From Earliella scabrosa (Eukaryota > Basidiomycota > Agaricomycetes > Polyporales > Polyporaceae), in assembly GCA_022605405.1 (NCBI GenBank), contig JABYQQ010000003.1, positions 1,364,001-1,428,000 of the forward strand: 64,000 nucleotides of DNA, given 5' to 3'. The notes below the pieces were generated by a model, which searched no databases, was not told where the DNA came from, and was given only the letters and a program-made list of their open reading frames with translations. Made by a program: the position numbers and the translations under genes. Below, one piece after another: positions 1 through 11,806 of the stretch. Within the stretch, counting starts at the first letter, position 1, and each line of letters begins with the position of its first letter.

Positions 1-476
1 GTTGCTGCGATTCGCCTTTCACCGTGACATGTCGACGCGTCGACCTCAAGGGCTTGCTTTTGTCAGCTGTGGCCACTGAATGCCAGACGCATGCGCTCAT
101 GTGGTTCTACTCGCCACTCTCCATGATGCCCTTTATCCCTGTCCCGTATCAATATATTCCTACGCCTGCTCTCCGTGGCGTATATTGGCGACCCAGCTCG
201 CAGTTTAACCCTGTGAGGCTGGTTAAGCATTGCCCTTGCGGCAGGTGGGACAATAAGCACAGTAAGGAATACAAATCGCGTCTATTCTTTCACTGTCTCG
301 CTAGTCTGCACTTTCAACTTGGATTGCAGTTGCAGACGCGGTGAATTTGTCAGAACGGGACGAACCGGGTCGGGTCCTATGTTAGGTCTTCCTGGCGCTC
401 TCACCTGCTGCCGCATGACAATCACATACGCTCCTTAATCGACATGGACATGCATGCTGACCCATTACTTGCTCAG
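1..476. other. Left edge, no exon recognised
   Basis: No reading frame here resembles the N-terminal lobe of the kinase that follows. The stretch ends in a good splice acceptor (AG at 475-476). It is best read as the tail of a long intron of the kinase gene whose first exons lie left of the window. Confidence 0.5.
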
Positions 477-2551
477 GGTCAACCGACACACCGCGTTGAA
501 GGTGGTCAAGTCCGCTGGTCGGTATGCGGAAACTGCCCGCGACGAGATCAAGCTCTTGCGTCAAGTTATGGACGCTAATCCCTCTCACCGTGGACGAAAT
601 CATATTGTGTCCTTCCTTGACCACTTTGAGCATTCAGGCCCAGATGATAGTCATATATGTCTTGTATTTGAGCCGTTAGGCGAGAATCTCCTCGCGCTCA
701 TTGAACGTCACAAGAAGACCGGCGTCGCGGTTGATCTCGTAAGAGTCATCGCGAAGCAGATGCTTCTTGGTCTCCAATACCTTCATGACGAGTGTGATCT
801 TGTTCACACAGATATTAAGCCAGAGAACATCCGTGAGTGCTCATCCCTATGATTAGATTGAGCGGCGATATTGACGGGGGCACATAGTTATCTCAATACC
901 GGACGTCGAGCAGCACATTCAGTCTGAGCTGTCACGTTCTCCGTCCCCTACGTCAAGGAAGGTCCTTGTCCCTCCGAAGCAGGTTTCCCGTGCTGCCGTC
1001 ACAATACCCCGCCGCTCGACCAGAGCTGAGCGACAGGTGCAAATATTCGACTCCCAACCACTTCCCAGTCCATCGTCTTATAGCTGCCCCAACTCTCCTG
1101 CCCGCCTGAGCTACATCTCCCGTGTCGCTTCCGCTCAGAGCGCGCTTGCCTCCTTAGCCTCGTCCTCGAAGAGCATGGACGAAGTCCGCCGGAAGAGCGT
1201 AGGCAAGCTAGCGCTGACAACTAGCCACTTCAAGTCCAACACGCTCCCTTCGGACAGATCGTCTGACGAATCGAGCGGAAGCGGAAGTGGTTCGTCAAGT
1301 TCTGCGTCGCGCTACGATTCGATCCGAGTCTCCTCCAGCGTGGCGACATCGCTCAGCAACGACACCCCTCCTACGTCTGTTGCGAGCATCACCAGTGGCG
1401 TCGAGAAGTTGACATTCACCGACTCTCCTGTTGAGGAGAAGGGTCCCTCGCTGTGCACTTGCAGTTGCAACGCAGAGGCGGGCGACCTGCAGGACGTCAA
1501 GGTCTCTCAGCCCTCGAGACCACCTGCTGGACCGTCACTACTCACTCAGACCGCACCCCATAACCTTATCCCTCCACGCTCTTCCTCCACATGTTCTCAA
1601 CACCCGCAATCTCCCTCCCCATCACAACCCCATCCCGGAGACACCTCATCAAATCCCGCCGCTCTACCCGAGCCTATACCCATCCCACCTCTCCCCATCT
1701 CCATCAAGATCGCTGACCTCGGGAACGCGACACCTACCCGCAAGCACTACACCGAAGACATCCAGACACGACAATACCGCTCGCCCGAAGCCATTGTCGG
1801 TCGCACGGACTGGGGCGCGACAGCGGACATCTGGTCCGTCGCTTGCGTCGTGTTCGAGCTACTCACCGCGGAGTACCTCTTCGACCCCCAGAGCCAGGGT
1901 GATCTGTTCGGCAAGGACGACGACCACATCGCCCAGATCATCGAGCTCCTCGGGGAGTACGGCGAGACGAAGTGGGGTGGACGGTACAGCAGAGAGTTGT
2001 TCGACAGCGCAGGTACGTGGCAAATCCAATTCTCAGCTTCTTATATGTTTCGATGCGGCTGCGACACATACCGTAATGGGATGGTTGCTCGGAAGTGGCG
2101 AGCCCCGGAGCGCAGCGCATCGGCCAGTGATAATGCTGCTATTTCGAGGTCGCGGGCGGACGGTGCTGATGTTGGGGCTGATCGTGGGATTGATACCGGA
2201 ATCAATTCACTTTTCCCCTCTGGGGGATGTTTGGCAGTCCTGCCTGCGCATCCGCTCTTCATTCTTGTGGCGTGCTGTGCGCTGGGACGTCGTACTCAGT
2301 ACTTACTGACGCGTTTTGCTTCCGTCCCCCGAACAGGTAATCTGCGGTACATCCGGAACCTGAAGCCTTGGCCGCTCAGGCGGGTGATGGTCGAGAAGTA
2401 CCTCTGGTCGGAGAGCGACTCGGAGGCGCTCTGCAAGTTCCTGGAACCGATGCTCGTCATCGACCATCGCGCGCGGGCGCAGGCCCGCGATCTCGTCGAC
2501 CACCCTTGGCTCGAGGTTGATCCGCTCAGCGAGGATCTGTGGGGGTGGTGA
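477..2551 (+). CDS. SR-protein kinase (SRPK, Sky1/Dsk1 type), 5' partial
   Basis: Exons 477-832, 888-2012 and 2337-2551 give 564 residues of a serine/threonine kinase that phosphorylates SR splicing factors. Visible kinase motifs, in order: the lysine strand TALKVVKSAGRYAETARDEI, the catalytic loop HTDIKPENI, then a low-complexity Ser/Pro spacer of about 270 residues, then ADLGNAT (DLG in place of DFG, usual in SRPKs), the YRSPEAIVG activation-segment end, and the SRPK C-terminal block ending DLWGW. A long spacer splitting the lobes is the hallmark of Sky1, Dsk1 and metazoan SRPKs. The glycine-rich loop is missing because the first exons are not in the window. The last intron (2013-2336, 324 nt) is a multiple of three and has no stop, so its retention would add 108 residues. 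Confidence 0.93.
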
Positions 2552-4337
2552 AGATCCCGCATGGAGCGCTCGACACGGGTGCCTCGCTCGTCTGGGGGAC
2601 GTCGTGGGGGGCGTCGTGCTGCGCTGGGACACGACCCGGCCTGGTACTTATCCTCGGACGGGACGAGCGGCTGGATGTGACGAGCGATGGTGCGGGATGT
2701 TGGGAGATGGCGTGACGCTTCGGTGCGTGACGCGATGCGAGCGTGCTCGCGGTTCGTGGTGATGTGGTTCATTCACTTTTCGCTTCTTCCTACCGTTCTA
2801 CCGTTCTACCCTCACACCTCGGTCGGCGTGTTCGGCTTTTCTTCGCTGCGATGCGGGTTGTGGCCCGTCATTCGTCCGGTGTTTGAGCCGTGTTGCATTG
2901 TTTTGTGCATTCCGCCGTTGTGCGTTACCTCCTATTTTATGGCCCGCACGCCGACCCGTGGTGCTTGTCTCTGTTTCTGTTTCTGTTGCCCTCTCTCTCT
3001 CTTCTGGTTACGCTTGCGTTTGGGGTTCCTACGTTGACGATTACGTTCATGATCCTAGAGACTAGACTGCATCCTGCTTTGCCTTGCTGCTTCCTTACAC
3101 ACCTCATCATGCACTTGCCCACACTGCCCACACTAGCATGCGTCACCCCCCGCCTAATCCGTCTCTTCCTTCTCCTGCTACTTCGTCACACATGCCCATA
3201 CTATCTCCCCGTGTATCCTCGCGCTACCTCCTCCCCCTCCCCTCATCATCCCTCTCCCGCTCCCATCATGTTTCTGACATTGTGATATCTTTATGGGGCT
3301 GTACATATGCGTCTTCTTCCGTCCTTGCTCAACCCGCTGCTCGTCATTGCCATCCTCATATCTCATCCTCCCGCCGTCATCCATCCTCCATCCCGCACCC
3401 TCATCCTCCTCATCCCCATCTTTCTTTGCCCGGGCTCTGTCGCTTGCGTAAGATATATGATAGACTTTCGCGGCCGTCGCCATCACGTTTCGCTGTGGTG
3501 CTGCTCTGGTCGCTGTAGCTATGGCTCTGAGGTTCTTGACCTACTGTACATACGTTACTTAGACTCGAATATTACGAAGTTCTGAGGCTGCTATGCACGT
3601 GTGTGTATTGCCGAGATGGGTCATCGGAAGGCGAGGATGGGGCCCGATGGCTGAGGGCTGAGGATTCCCGACCTCGGGTGTCCGTCAAGCTTCCAGCTGC
3701 TCTGTTGTGGTCACCCGTCCTAGTAGGGGAAGCTGCTATTGTGGTTGGACGTGCGGCGTTATGGTCGGGAATCAGGATATGCCGCGTGTGGGGAACTCGG
3801 CGTCATCTACTGGATGACGGTCTTCTGGCACATGCCGATTGTGGTACCAGTGATGGAAGCTCTTAAGACCACAGTAGGATGGAAGCTTGTCAATATGGAT
3901 AGCGAGATGGCTGCATCAATGGCTGCGCAGTGTGTAAGTGCGGATGCAGTGAACCCTGCGGAACTTCAGAGGGGACGCAACATGTGAGGTTGGGTCCCCA
4001 ACGTTAAGAGCTTATACTTCACGGTGTCAAACTAGTGTTGTCTGCGCGTGGGACTTGATATCTGGAGGAAGAAAGTCAATCAGACTTACGGTAGACGGCG
4101 GCCAGGGGCGTCTACAGGCGTTTGCATGGGCGGCCAGCGCGGACCGAGGCTGCAATTGGCTGGATACGGGCGGCCGGGCCCTATGGCAGAGAGCGTCTAA
4201 AAGAGCAGCACGGGAAATTTAGAGGGGCTGCAACTTGCTCTTGCTCGTCATCATCGCCTTGCATGGCTGTTGCCTCTCTCGTTCCCCCGGGCAGCGAACA
4301 CACGATCAAGCATTCCGACAGTTGGCATCCCCGCTCT
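2552..4337. other. Intergenic, 3' end of kinase and 5' region of SR-type gene
   Basis: Only short unsupported ORFs are present. About 3070-3430 is a pyrimidine-rich stretch on the plus strand with many CATCC/CCTCAT words. I see no domain, RNA gene or repeat with clear borders. Confidence 0.6.
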
Positions 4338-6625
4338 ATGGACGTTGATTCCGCCCGTGACCACATGGGTCCAGGCGGCGACCTCGACACCAACGGCGGA
4401 CCCCACCCCATCGACGACCGCGCTGTCTCTGCCGGCGACGGCGCGGACTACTCCGCCGTGAGCGCGGTGGCGGGCAATGGCGTCGACGTTGCGCGCCCGG
4501 ATGCTGCACAGCGCGGCGAGAAGATTATCAAGGTGCTTAGTCGGTCTTCATCCTTTGTGTGGTGTTTTCGTCTCTCCTCTCCTCCTCTCTCTATCTCTCC
4601 TCTCTCCTCTTGTCCGCCCTGTAGGCTCGCCCTTCGCCCTGCTCGCCTGCTCGTCCCTACACTCGCCACCTCGTGCTGACACGTCATGCTGCCCCGCACT
4701 GTCTCACTCGTGGCCGGAGCTTGCCATGTCCCGCTCGATTTTGTGAGGATTCCGTTGGGCCTCGTGACATGGCAACCATCGTCCGCGATTGCGCTCGCAG
4801 CGTCCGCCCCCGCACGGTGCGGCACACGGACAACCACCCACTGCAGGGCCGCTTAGTGCGATCTGGGCTCTCGACGAGGGGAAAGGCGCCCCTGTCCGCT
4901 TCTGAGCGCCGCTCTGCTTCTCTCTTTGCTCTCCCTTTCTCTCTCGATTTCTGCCATTCTCCTCCGCTTGCTGGCTCCTGCGTCGTGACGTGATGACTGA
5001 CGGCCTTCTGCTCTCATGCTGCTCCTCCATTCGCTTGGGCACCTGCTGTCGCTCTCCTGGAACTACAGCCGAACAAGGTCTACATTGGCGGCCTCCCGGA
5101 ACACACCCGCAAGGAAGACCTCGAGGGTTGCTTCGGCAAGATAGGGAACATCGTCAACATCGAGCTGAAGTGAGTATTACCTCCGTCTTCCAACGCTGAA
5201 CATCACGTTAACAAGGCGATGCATCGTGTGAACAGAGTGGGGTACGGATTTGTGGTAAGTTCATGCTGTCCTCATGGTGGACGCATTCTGGACCTGACCC
5301 TGACTTCCGCAGGAATTCGATAGTCGGGAAGCTGCAGAAGAGAGCGTCGCCAAGTACCACGAGGGCTACTTTATGGGAAACAAGATACGTGTCGAAATCT
5401 CTCACGGCGGCGGACGCACTGCAAAGTATAGCGGTGATCCTGGAGCTTGCTTCAAGTGCGGGCAAATGGGCCACTGGGCAAGGTTGGTATATTCTCCGCC
5501 AGCGCGTTGTATGGACTGAGTTTCAACTGACGTACTCTGACCGGCAGGGAATGCCCCAACCATATGGGGAACGGGTATGTATCATCCAGTCATGCATTGT
5601 TGGTTGAGCACGCGTCACTAATGGGCTTCTCAGACGTCGTTCGAGCCACATTGGCAGTGACGCTCCTCTCATTGACCGTATCCAGCCACCTAGGGACTAC
5701 ATGCCGCCGCCTCGGGATTACCCTTACCGCGGGGACTACCCGCGCTATGGTCCCGCAGGGGAACCTGGCTACTACGATTATCCGCCTCCGCCTCGTCGGG
5801 ACGCCCCTCCGTATGGTAGGCCGCCTTCCCCGCCGCCGCCGAGGGCCTTCCGTGACTACCCTCCACCTCCGATCCGCTCGGCTAGAGACTACGACGATTT
5901 CAGAATGAGGGGTCCGCCGCCGCCGCCTCCCCCTGCTCGCTTTGACTCTCGTGGCTACTATCCTGAGGGCGAGCCTATCCCACCCGCTGGTTACCCTCGT
6001 GGCTATCCTCCCCCTCCCCCACGGGACTACTACGAACGTTACGAGAGGGGCAGGAGTGGTCCTCCCCCTCCTCCTGACAGGTACGGCTCCTACCCCCCGC
6101 CGGCAGCAGCCAGACCGAGGACTCCTCCTGGTGGCCCGCCTGCCCGCGGCGCTCGGGAGGACTACGATCGCCCGCCCCCTCGGTATGTCTCACATCTAGT
6201 GCTGGGCTAGGTCTGGTCTTTGACGGAACGTCTCCAGTGATTATCCCCCGGCGGCTGATGCTCGGGGTCGTGCTGCTTCTCCGGCCCGTTACGACTACGC
6301 TGGGCCTCCTCGTGCTGGGAGTGTTGATGGAGCTCGATACCGGTACGTGTTGCCATTCATGATGGATGTTATCTCTGTATCTCATTACTGTTTCGCTTCT
6401 AGTCGTCGCTCCCAGAGCCCTCCTGCCCGTTCTGCGTCTGGCGCTCCCTACGACTCGGCTGGGTACGGTGCTGGCTCTGCGCCCTACAATGGCAGCGGTA
6501 CTGGCGGCTATACGAACGGCTACGCCGGCGGTGGTGCTCCGCCTCCCAGGACTGGTGCCGGCAGGGACTACCCGCCTCCACGCTCTCGTGAACCTGAGCC
6601 AGCTGGCAGCTACAGGCGCTCCTAA
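4338..6625 (+). CDS. SR-type splicing factor with RRM and CCHC zinc knuckle
   Basis: Eight exons (4338-4532, 5069-5169, 5236-5254, 5313-5482, 5548-5574, 5634-6182, 6238-6342, 6403-6625) encode 397 residues. Residues 1-65 are an acidic leader. An RRM follows (about 67-135) with RNP2 KVYIGGL and RNP1 VGYGFVEF. A CX2CX4HX4C zinc knuckle has Cys151, Cys154, His159 and Cys164. The long tail is rich in Pro, Arg, Tyr, Gly and Asp with scattered RS/SR pairs. This order matches SRSF7 and plant RSZ proteins, which bind pre-mRNA in the nucleus. Intron 1 is 536 nt with a strong CT tract, and exon 3 is only 19 nt. The neighbouring SR-protein kinase is a plausible modifier; this is inference from adjacency and family. 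Confidence 0.9.
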
Positions 6626-7039
6626 ACTCGTCACCCACGCGTCATTCCCGTGCATATACGTCCCAAAGCGGGAAAAAGGCCTCTCTCTCTTGCGAATACA
6701 TGTTGTCGTCGTCTTGCATGGCTAGTAGTTCGAAAAGCCGAATGTGTCTTGTTGTCTCGTCTGTGACTGCTATCTATGGGCTCATGGCGGGCACGTTCAG
6801 AGGATATGACCTGGTTAACGGGACCCCAGAGATTATCCCTTAGCTTGCTCCTTGATGCCCTTGTCTCTCTATCTCCTGCTCGACTCTAGTTCCACCCATC
6901 TCTTTGCTTGCTACGTCGTTCTGCTTACACATAACCCATAAACCCAGATTGACGCTGCTCCAACTACTTACTGTCTTTGCTCCATTACCCCTGTGTACAT
7001 ACTACTTGTGAACATCGTCGTCCCGACACAAAACTCCAT
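6626..7039. other. Intergenic
   Basis: This is the 3' flank of the SR-type gene. No gene or repeat with clear borders is seen. Confidence 0.5.
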
Positions 7040-7200
7040 TTGTGGGCGCACCGTGTGAACGCACGTCGCCGGGGATCAAGGATTTCAAGACCGCGAAGGT
7101 ATGGCTGAAGAATGGAACGACGGTACCATTCTGTACGTGTATGTAGTTCTTTCAACCAATGATTATCTTGTCCTCAGAGGACTTGGCAGCCGCGTTGTTA
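7040..7200 (-). pseudogene. Decayed partial copy of the Rieske gene 3' end
   Basis: On the minus strand this stretch aligns in order with the 3' end of the Rieske gene at about 11684-11835. Shared words include CGCGAAGGTATGG (7092-7104 against 11722-11734), CAACCAATGA around the stop codon, and GCACCGTG further down. The copy would end in KIIIG-stop where the true gene ends in KMVIG-stop. Upstream of those residues its frame is broken by a stop and lacks a splice acceptor. It is interpreted as an old partial duplication that includes 3' UTR. Confidence 0.55.
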
Positions 7201-7378
7201 GGCATTTTCAAGAGTTATGAAAGAAGGTACGAGGTCTTGGATGCATATGCAACTGTCACCGGACTTGAGCTGTGTCTCTAGACTGCGACGGCGATATAGT
7301 ATCATCCGAACGGAGTGACTCACAGAGGCGGATCGAGTCAACCTAAGTGAACAAGGTCAGATACACGCTCCTATGTAG

Positions 7379-8128
7379 GGCTTCCGCAACTTCTTCTCCG
7401 ACTGCGACCGCCCCCTGACCCACCGCTGCAAAGTACCGTCAACTGCCACCTCCCTCATGGACGACGCCATACATCCTTACATCGCAGCCCTCCGCTCTGG
7501 ACAGATACCTTTCCCTACAATACTCAGCGTTCCATTGGCGGGCCGCTTTGCGATCGTCCGTCTCAACCCGGTAGCCATGGTCGAGCACCTGGATGACCCG
7601 GAGGCTCTAGCGCAAGCGAGAAGGATGGTCACACAGAAATATCTTGTCTTCCTAGAACGTGTGAGTATCCCAAGATTTGAAAGCACGTCTAGTCGTCCTA
7701 CACTATCGCAGTACCCCTGACACGACACAATCCAGATGCCATGGCTCCCTCTGCCCGACCAACCATGGTACGCGTACGAAGTCCGTCCCATCGCACCCAC
7801 ACTGCGTGTCCAAGACTATTCTCGAGGCTTGACGTCGGATATGGCCATCCCCATCGCGCCGAATACATCGCACCCCAACGGCAGGGCACCTATCCAACCT
7901 GACACGAGGCCGTTCCCGTTTTCAAACTGCTACTTCTGGTTCCGATACGAGCTCCTGCTTCGTGTAATCCCCCGGCCCGTCGAGCGATTCGATCACTCAA
8001 ACGCAGTGGCACTCGGGGCTCGCAAGACGAACGAGTTGGCCACACAGTTCAACGAAGACTACATCCGCTCAGAAGACACTGCGTTTTCCTCCTGGTTCGC
8101 GAGTTGCGGGCTAGGTTGCGCGGAATAA
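7379..8128 (+). CDS. Unrecognised basidiomycete protein, 5' end uncertain
   Basis: Two exons (7379-7660 and 7736-8128) join in phase with a clean GTGAGT donor and CAG acceptor, giving 224 residues from the acceptor or 198 from the first ATG at 7457. No domain is recognised. The C-terminal part has conserved-looking text such as PNTSHPNGRAPI, FPFSNCYFWF and RPVERFDHSNAV, which resembles uncharacterised Agaricomycete proteins I have seen but cannot name. No signal peptide or membrane segment is evident. A good acceptor precedes 7379, so further 5' exons may exist or may have decayed. The stretch upstream is repeat-derived. Confidence 0.5.
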
Positions 8129-8164
8129 GCTCGCCGGGAGTAGCAGGCCCTGCAGCGTGAATGG

Positions 8165-8184
8165 GTAGCCAGGGGCCTGGCTAC
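8165..8184. repeat. Short palindrome GTAGC...GCTAC
   Basis: The 20-nt sequence GTAGCCAGGGGCCTGGCTAC is a near-perfect palindrome. Related half-sites (GTAGCAGG) lie just upstream at about 8140 and downstream at about 8211. Confidence 0.6.
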
Positions 8185-10554
8185 TACTACGTGAGCCACT
8201 TCGGGAGCGTAGCAGGGGCTGAGATAGCGTAGACGTGGGGTCGCGACGTTGGAGCTAGTCCATACCAAGCTCATACATAGCGCCTATCGTCATAAGGCGC
8301 TTCTTCCGTCGCCTCGACCCATCAAATTCACCATGTATTTGCCCGCCAGTGTGTTAGATTCAAGACGATGTCTATTTGCGTACAAAAGTACAGATCTGTC
8401 TAGTACTACCTCTAGACTGGACCCAAGCCCGCCTCCCGACCACCATGACCAATTCCGTCGTGTAATTGTCCGAGCTGTGAAAGTACTAGTAAGTCAGCCT
8501 ATCTGAATGCATATGCCAAGTTCCAACGATCTCGCATCGTGGTCTGGGTGTGCTTCGCAATGTGAAAATCATGCACTCAGTATGTCATCTGTATGGTGCA
8601 CCGACTCGATGCGGGCTCACATGTTAATCCACTGGCACTTTGGTGGTTCCTTGTTACTAACAGTACGCTGTTCATGATCATGTGGGTTAGTTGTTCATAG
8701 CGGTATGACACGAGAGACGCACCATTCTTACCCGTCAAGCTGTGCCTAATCCAAGTCATCGACAGGACTGCCTTCAGAGAGGGCTGTAAACGTAGAACAG
8801 AGCGCCAGAGACAGCCGCGGCGTGGATGCGGACAGTGACCTTGAGAGACACATCAGGAAACGCTCGAGTCGCAATACGGCGCTACATAGCCTACATAGTG
8901 GCTGTAGTGCCATAGCGACCCCCCCTTTATGTAGTATGATATAGCACTCACTTCAGATTACATAGTACTCCGTAGACCAGTATAGCGACGCCAAGACAGC
9001 CCATAAATGGTCGTTCTGGCTACTAGGCTTTACGTCGGACACCCGGATGGCACACCATCAGAATGATATAGAAGACAGCAATGATATTAGACGTAGCACA
9101 TGGCGGCGTACATGAGACTACGGAGCACGAAATGTACTACAACATCTACAATAGCGAGAGAACATGTAGGCGGACATGCTATCATGTATCGTGAGCGACG
9201 CACCTTGATTAAGGTCACTCTCGCATCGCACCTACCTGTGGATGATGCACGGGGAGCGTTCTTGTGGGCCATCAGAAGGCTGCCGCGCTAGTGGTAGATG
9301 CAATGACACCGCTGCAATGTACAACACCAGTGAGCCTCAGTCTGTTCACGGCAGAGAAAGAGGAAGGACGCACTTCAGCTGGAGCAAGACGAATCCTTGC
9401 TTGCCTTACATGGGCGACGGGTGGTACAAGGAGGAGGCACTATGTAGGTGGAGTTGGCGATACTGGGTGAGTTTAAGCCGAACGGCACCTGTACAGGATA
9501 GGTGCGCTCACCTAAGAGTTGGCAACATTGAGGGTGCATCCGACAACTTCGAGTTGAACGGTAGAGGGCTGTCACCATTGGACAACGACCAGCCATCAGT
9601 AAGAGGTATGAGATTCGAAACTAGGGGCAAAACACACCTCATCAACCAAGTCCATCAGGCGACGATGACGGGGTACAATAGGAGGCGGAACGGACAGAAC
9701 AAGCGATGAGATGCGGTGAGAAGAGCTGATTCCGGAAGCGTGCCGATACCTGCGAAGGACGGTTAGCTGTGTCTAGTGGGAAGAGACACGTTGGGTGGGG
9801 GAGAGAGAAGGAACAGGCACAACGAGAACTCACCGAAGCAGTTGCAGGAGTCAGACTCTCGAGGCAAGGGCCCACACAGTCAAGCTCCTGGAGGTAGCCA
9901 CAAGAACTCAGCACCGAATGCCCGAGGGTAGCCAACAAGAACAGACATAGGACAGAAGGACGACAAGCACATATGGTAGGGGGAAGGGAGGTGAAAAAAT
10001 TGACGAAGTTGAACATGACCGCTCTTCGAGCACATCCAAGCGGAGATTGAAATACCGGAGATGCCCGTAGCTGCTTCGGGGTCCTAGAAGCGCTCATATG
10101 AGCGCAGACCATCTTGCAAGTTGCATTCCATGGTGGGATATGCAAGCAGAGAGGCTCGCAATCAATTTTATGGCAAGTGCGTAGTGTCTATGAGCTTCCC
10201 AAGTACATTTATTCTGTGGCTGCTATACAGCACTATGTAGCACTACAGCCCACTACAAGTCCTACTCGGTTAGCTTGATTCTACAGCGAAATAGACGCCG
10301 AAAAGGCGTTTCCTGATTGGCAAGTTCCTCGGAGCATACTGGGGGATTTTATAGAACAAGGCACTTGTCAAGCCTATCTCAAGCCCTCGGGGCCTTGTCC
10401 ATGGAAGCGACGAGACATGGCGACACTGCGATATAGAGGCTGGCATGCGAGCCTACACTGCGATAGGCCTTCAGGGGACGGCAAGATGAGTGCGCAGAGT
10501 CGGCTCGCGCCTGCCGGCGTCGCGCGCCTGGGCGCTACGTCATGCGAGTGTACC

Positions 10555-10714
10555 TAGCGGGCCTCTGCTACATCGGCGACACCACCTCGACGGCTCTATC
10601 AAGACCTCCAGGCCACCGGGCATCGCGTATCCGTCTGCTACCTTCGGTTACTCAGCGTAGCACGTCCCCGCTACCTTGCACTCGAGCTGATCGCGCGTAG
10701 CGGGCCCCTGCTAC
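10555..10714. repeat. Cluster of three GTAGC...GCTAC palindromes
   Basis: Three related short palindromes lie at 10555-10570 (TAGCGGGCCTCTGCTA), 10657-10674 (GTAGCACGTCCCCGCTAC) and 10697-10714 (GTAGCGGGCCCCTGCTAC). They share arms with the element at 8165-8184. Confidence 0.55.
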
Positions 10715-10768
10715 ACCTGCTCTTCGTCCATCGCGCGACCCAGGCTAAAATCCCCGTTCACGCAGTGA

Positions 10769-11190
10769 GAGATCCTCCGAGACCGCGACCGTACGAGGGA
10801 GACCCAGCCGGCTCCGTCGAAGCCTCAAACGGACACGGACACGTGCCTTGGAAGCGATCGCGAGATAGATTGCTGGAACGCGTCATGCCCTGTTCACGCC
10901 AAAAATCGCGACATCGAGCTCTGGCCGCTTGTTGATCTCTGGCTCGACTTGACGGCTCACCTCAGCGAGGACACGATCCCGAACCCCGAAGGGCTGTTCG
11001 AGGAGGTTGACACCATCCGAGAGTGAGTGTCTTTTGGTCATGACCGGCTTGGTCTTCGCTCATCGATTTTAGCATCATCCTCTGCTCACGGAGACGCACG
11101 GGGAGGACGTCCGGGCAGTACACAGATCCGACCGCGGTAAGACGACTTCTGCCGAGTCTCCTGGATGGTTTCCTGAGTGCGACGTACTAG
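10769..11190 (+). CDS. Unrecognised two-exon ORF, probably a gene fragment
   Basis: Exons 10769-11022 and 11073-11190 join in phase across a 50-nt intron (GTGAGT donor, TTTTAG acceptor) and encode about 123 residues. The text is protein-like (ELWPLVDLWLDLTAHL, then a basic RRRTGRTSG stretch, then LLPSLLDGFLSATY and a stop). No start codon is evident: the frame opens after a TGA at 10766-10768, so upstream exons are missing or lost. No domain is recognised. It sits beside palindromic repeats, which favours a relic of mobile or lineage-specific DNA. Confidence 0.4.
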
Positions 11191-11806
11191 TGGTTTACTA
11201 TCCCGACAGTGGTACGTGTTCATCTCATTTGTGTTGCTACCGGCGCTGTCTGATCTCACCCTAGAGTGTTATGTCTTGCTCGCTGATGTGTACCGTGAAC
11301 CGCTGTGCGTTTGCCGATGCGATTGCGCTGGTTGGCCTCCAGACATCCATGACCCTCAGCATCTCTCATTGAGTCTGACTCCGCGCGGTCAGTGTGAGCG
11401 CCTCCAACTACGACCATTTTCTCCAATCCTCCTATCCCCCACCGAGAAGATGTTTCGGGTGTTCAATAGTTCGCTAGGCGTGCAAACGTGGTAACTGGAG
11501 ATTGATTGAGTCATGGCCGCTAGTATACACACATGTCTTTATGCGTCCGTATGCAAATGGTCAGTGGTCTTCCGCGCGTATGCTCTGTTCCGTGCGCAGT
11601 TGGGCGCAGGATGCATCGGCGGCTCGAACCGCGCACCGAGATATTCAGCTACTTGACAAATGTTCCATTATGGATCAGTTTGATGCACCGTGCGAATGCC
11701 AGAGATCATGGTCTCCAAGCCCGCGAAGGTATGGTAGGATTGAGGCAGAAGAACGAGACAATATTATGTATGGCATTATTGCACGCTCTACGTATACGCA
11801 GCTCTA
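11191..11806. other. Intergenic, includes Rieske 3' UTR
   Basis: About 11684-11806 is the 3' flank of the minus-strand Rieske gene and is the source of the partial copy at 7040-7200. The rest shows nothing recognisable. Confidence 0.5.

Larger units (their letters stand above)
8129..10768. other. Repeat-rich stretch without a supported gene
   Basis: Short ORFs on both strands (for example 9242-9709 plus and 9642-10145 minus) show no domain and no consistent splice structure. Palindromic GTAGC...GCTAC elements lie at 8165-8184, 10555-10570, 10657-10674 and 10697-10714. The stretch looks like decayed mobile DNA. Confidence 0.5.

Noticed and set aside
7085..7310. Upstream exons of the 7379-8128 gene
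   Set aside because: Apparent GT...AG pairs lie in the stretch that matches the Rieske 3' end on the other strand, so they are more likely chance.
9242..10145. Overlapping ORFs on both strands
   Set aside because: Neither shows a domain or a sensible splice pattern, and the area is repeat-derived.
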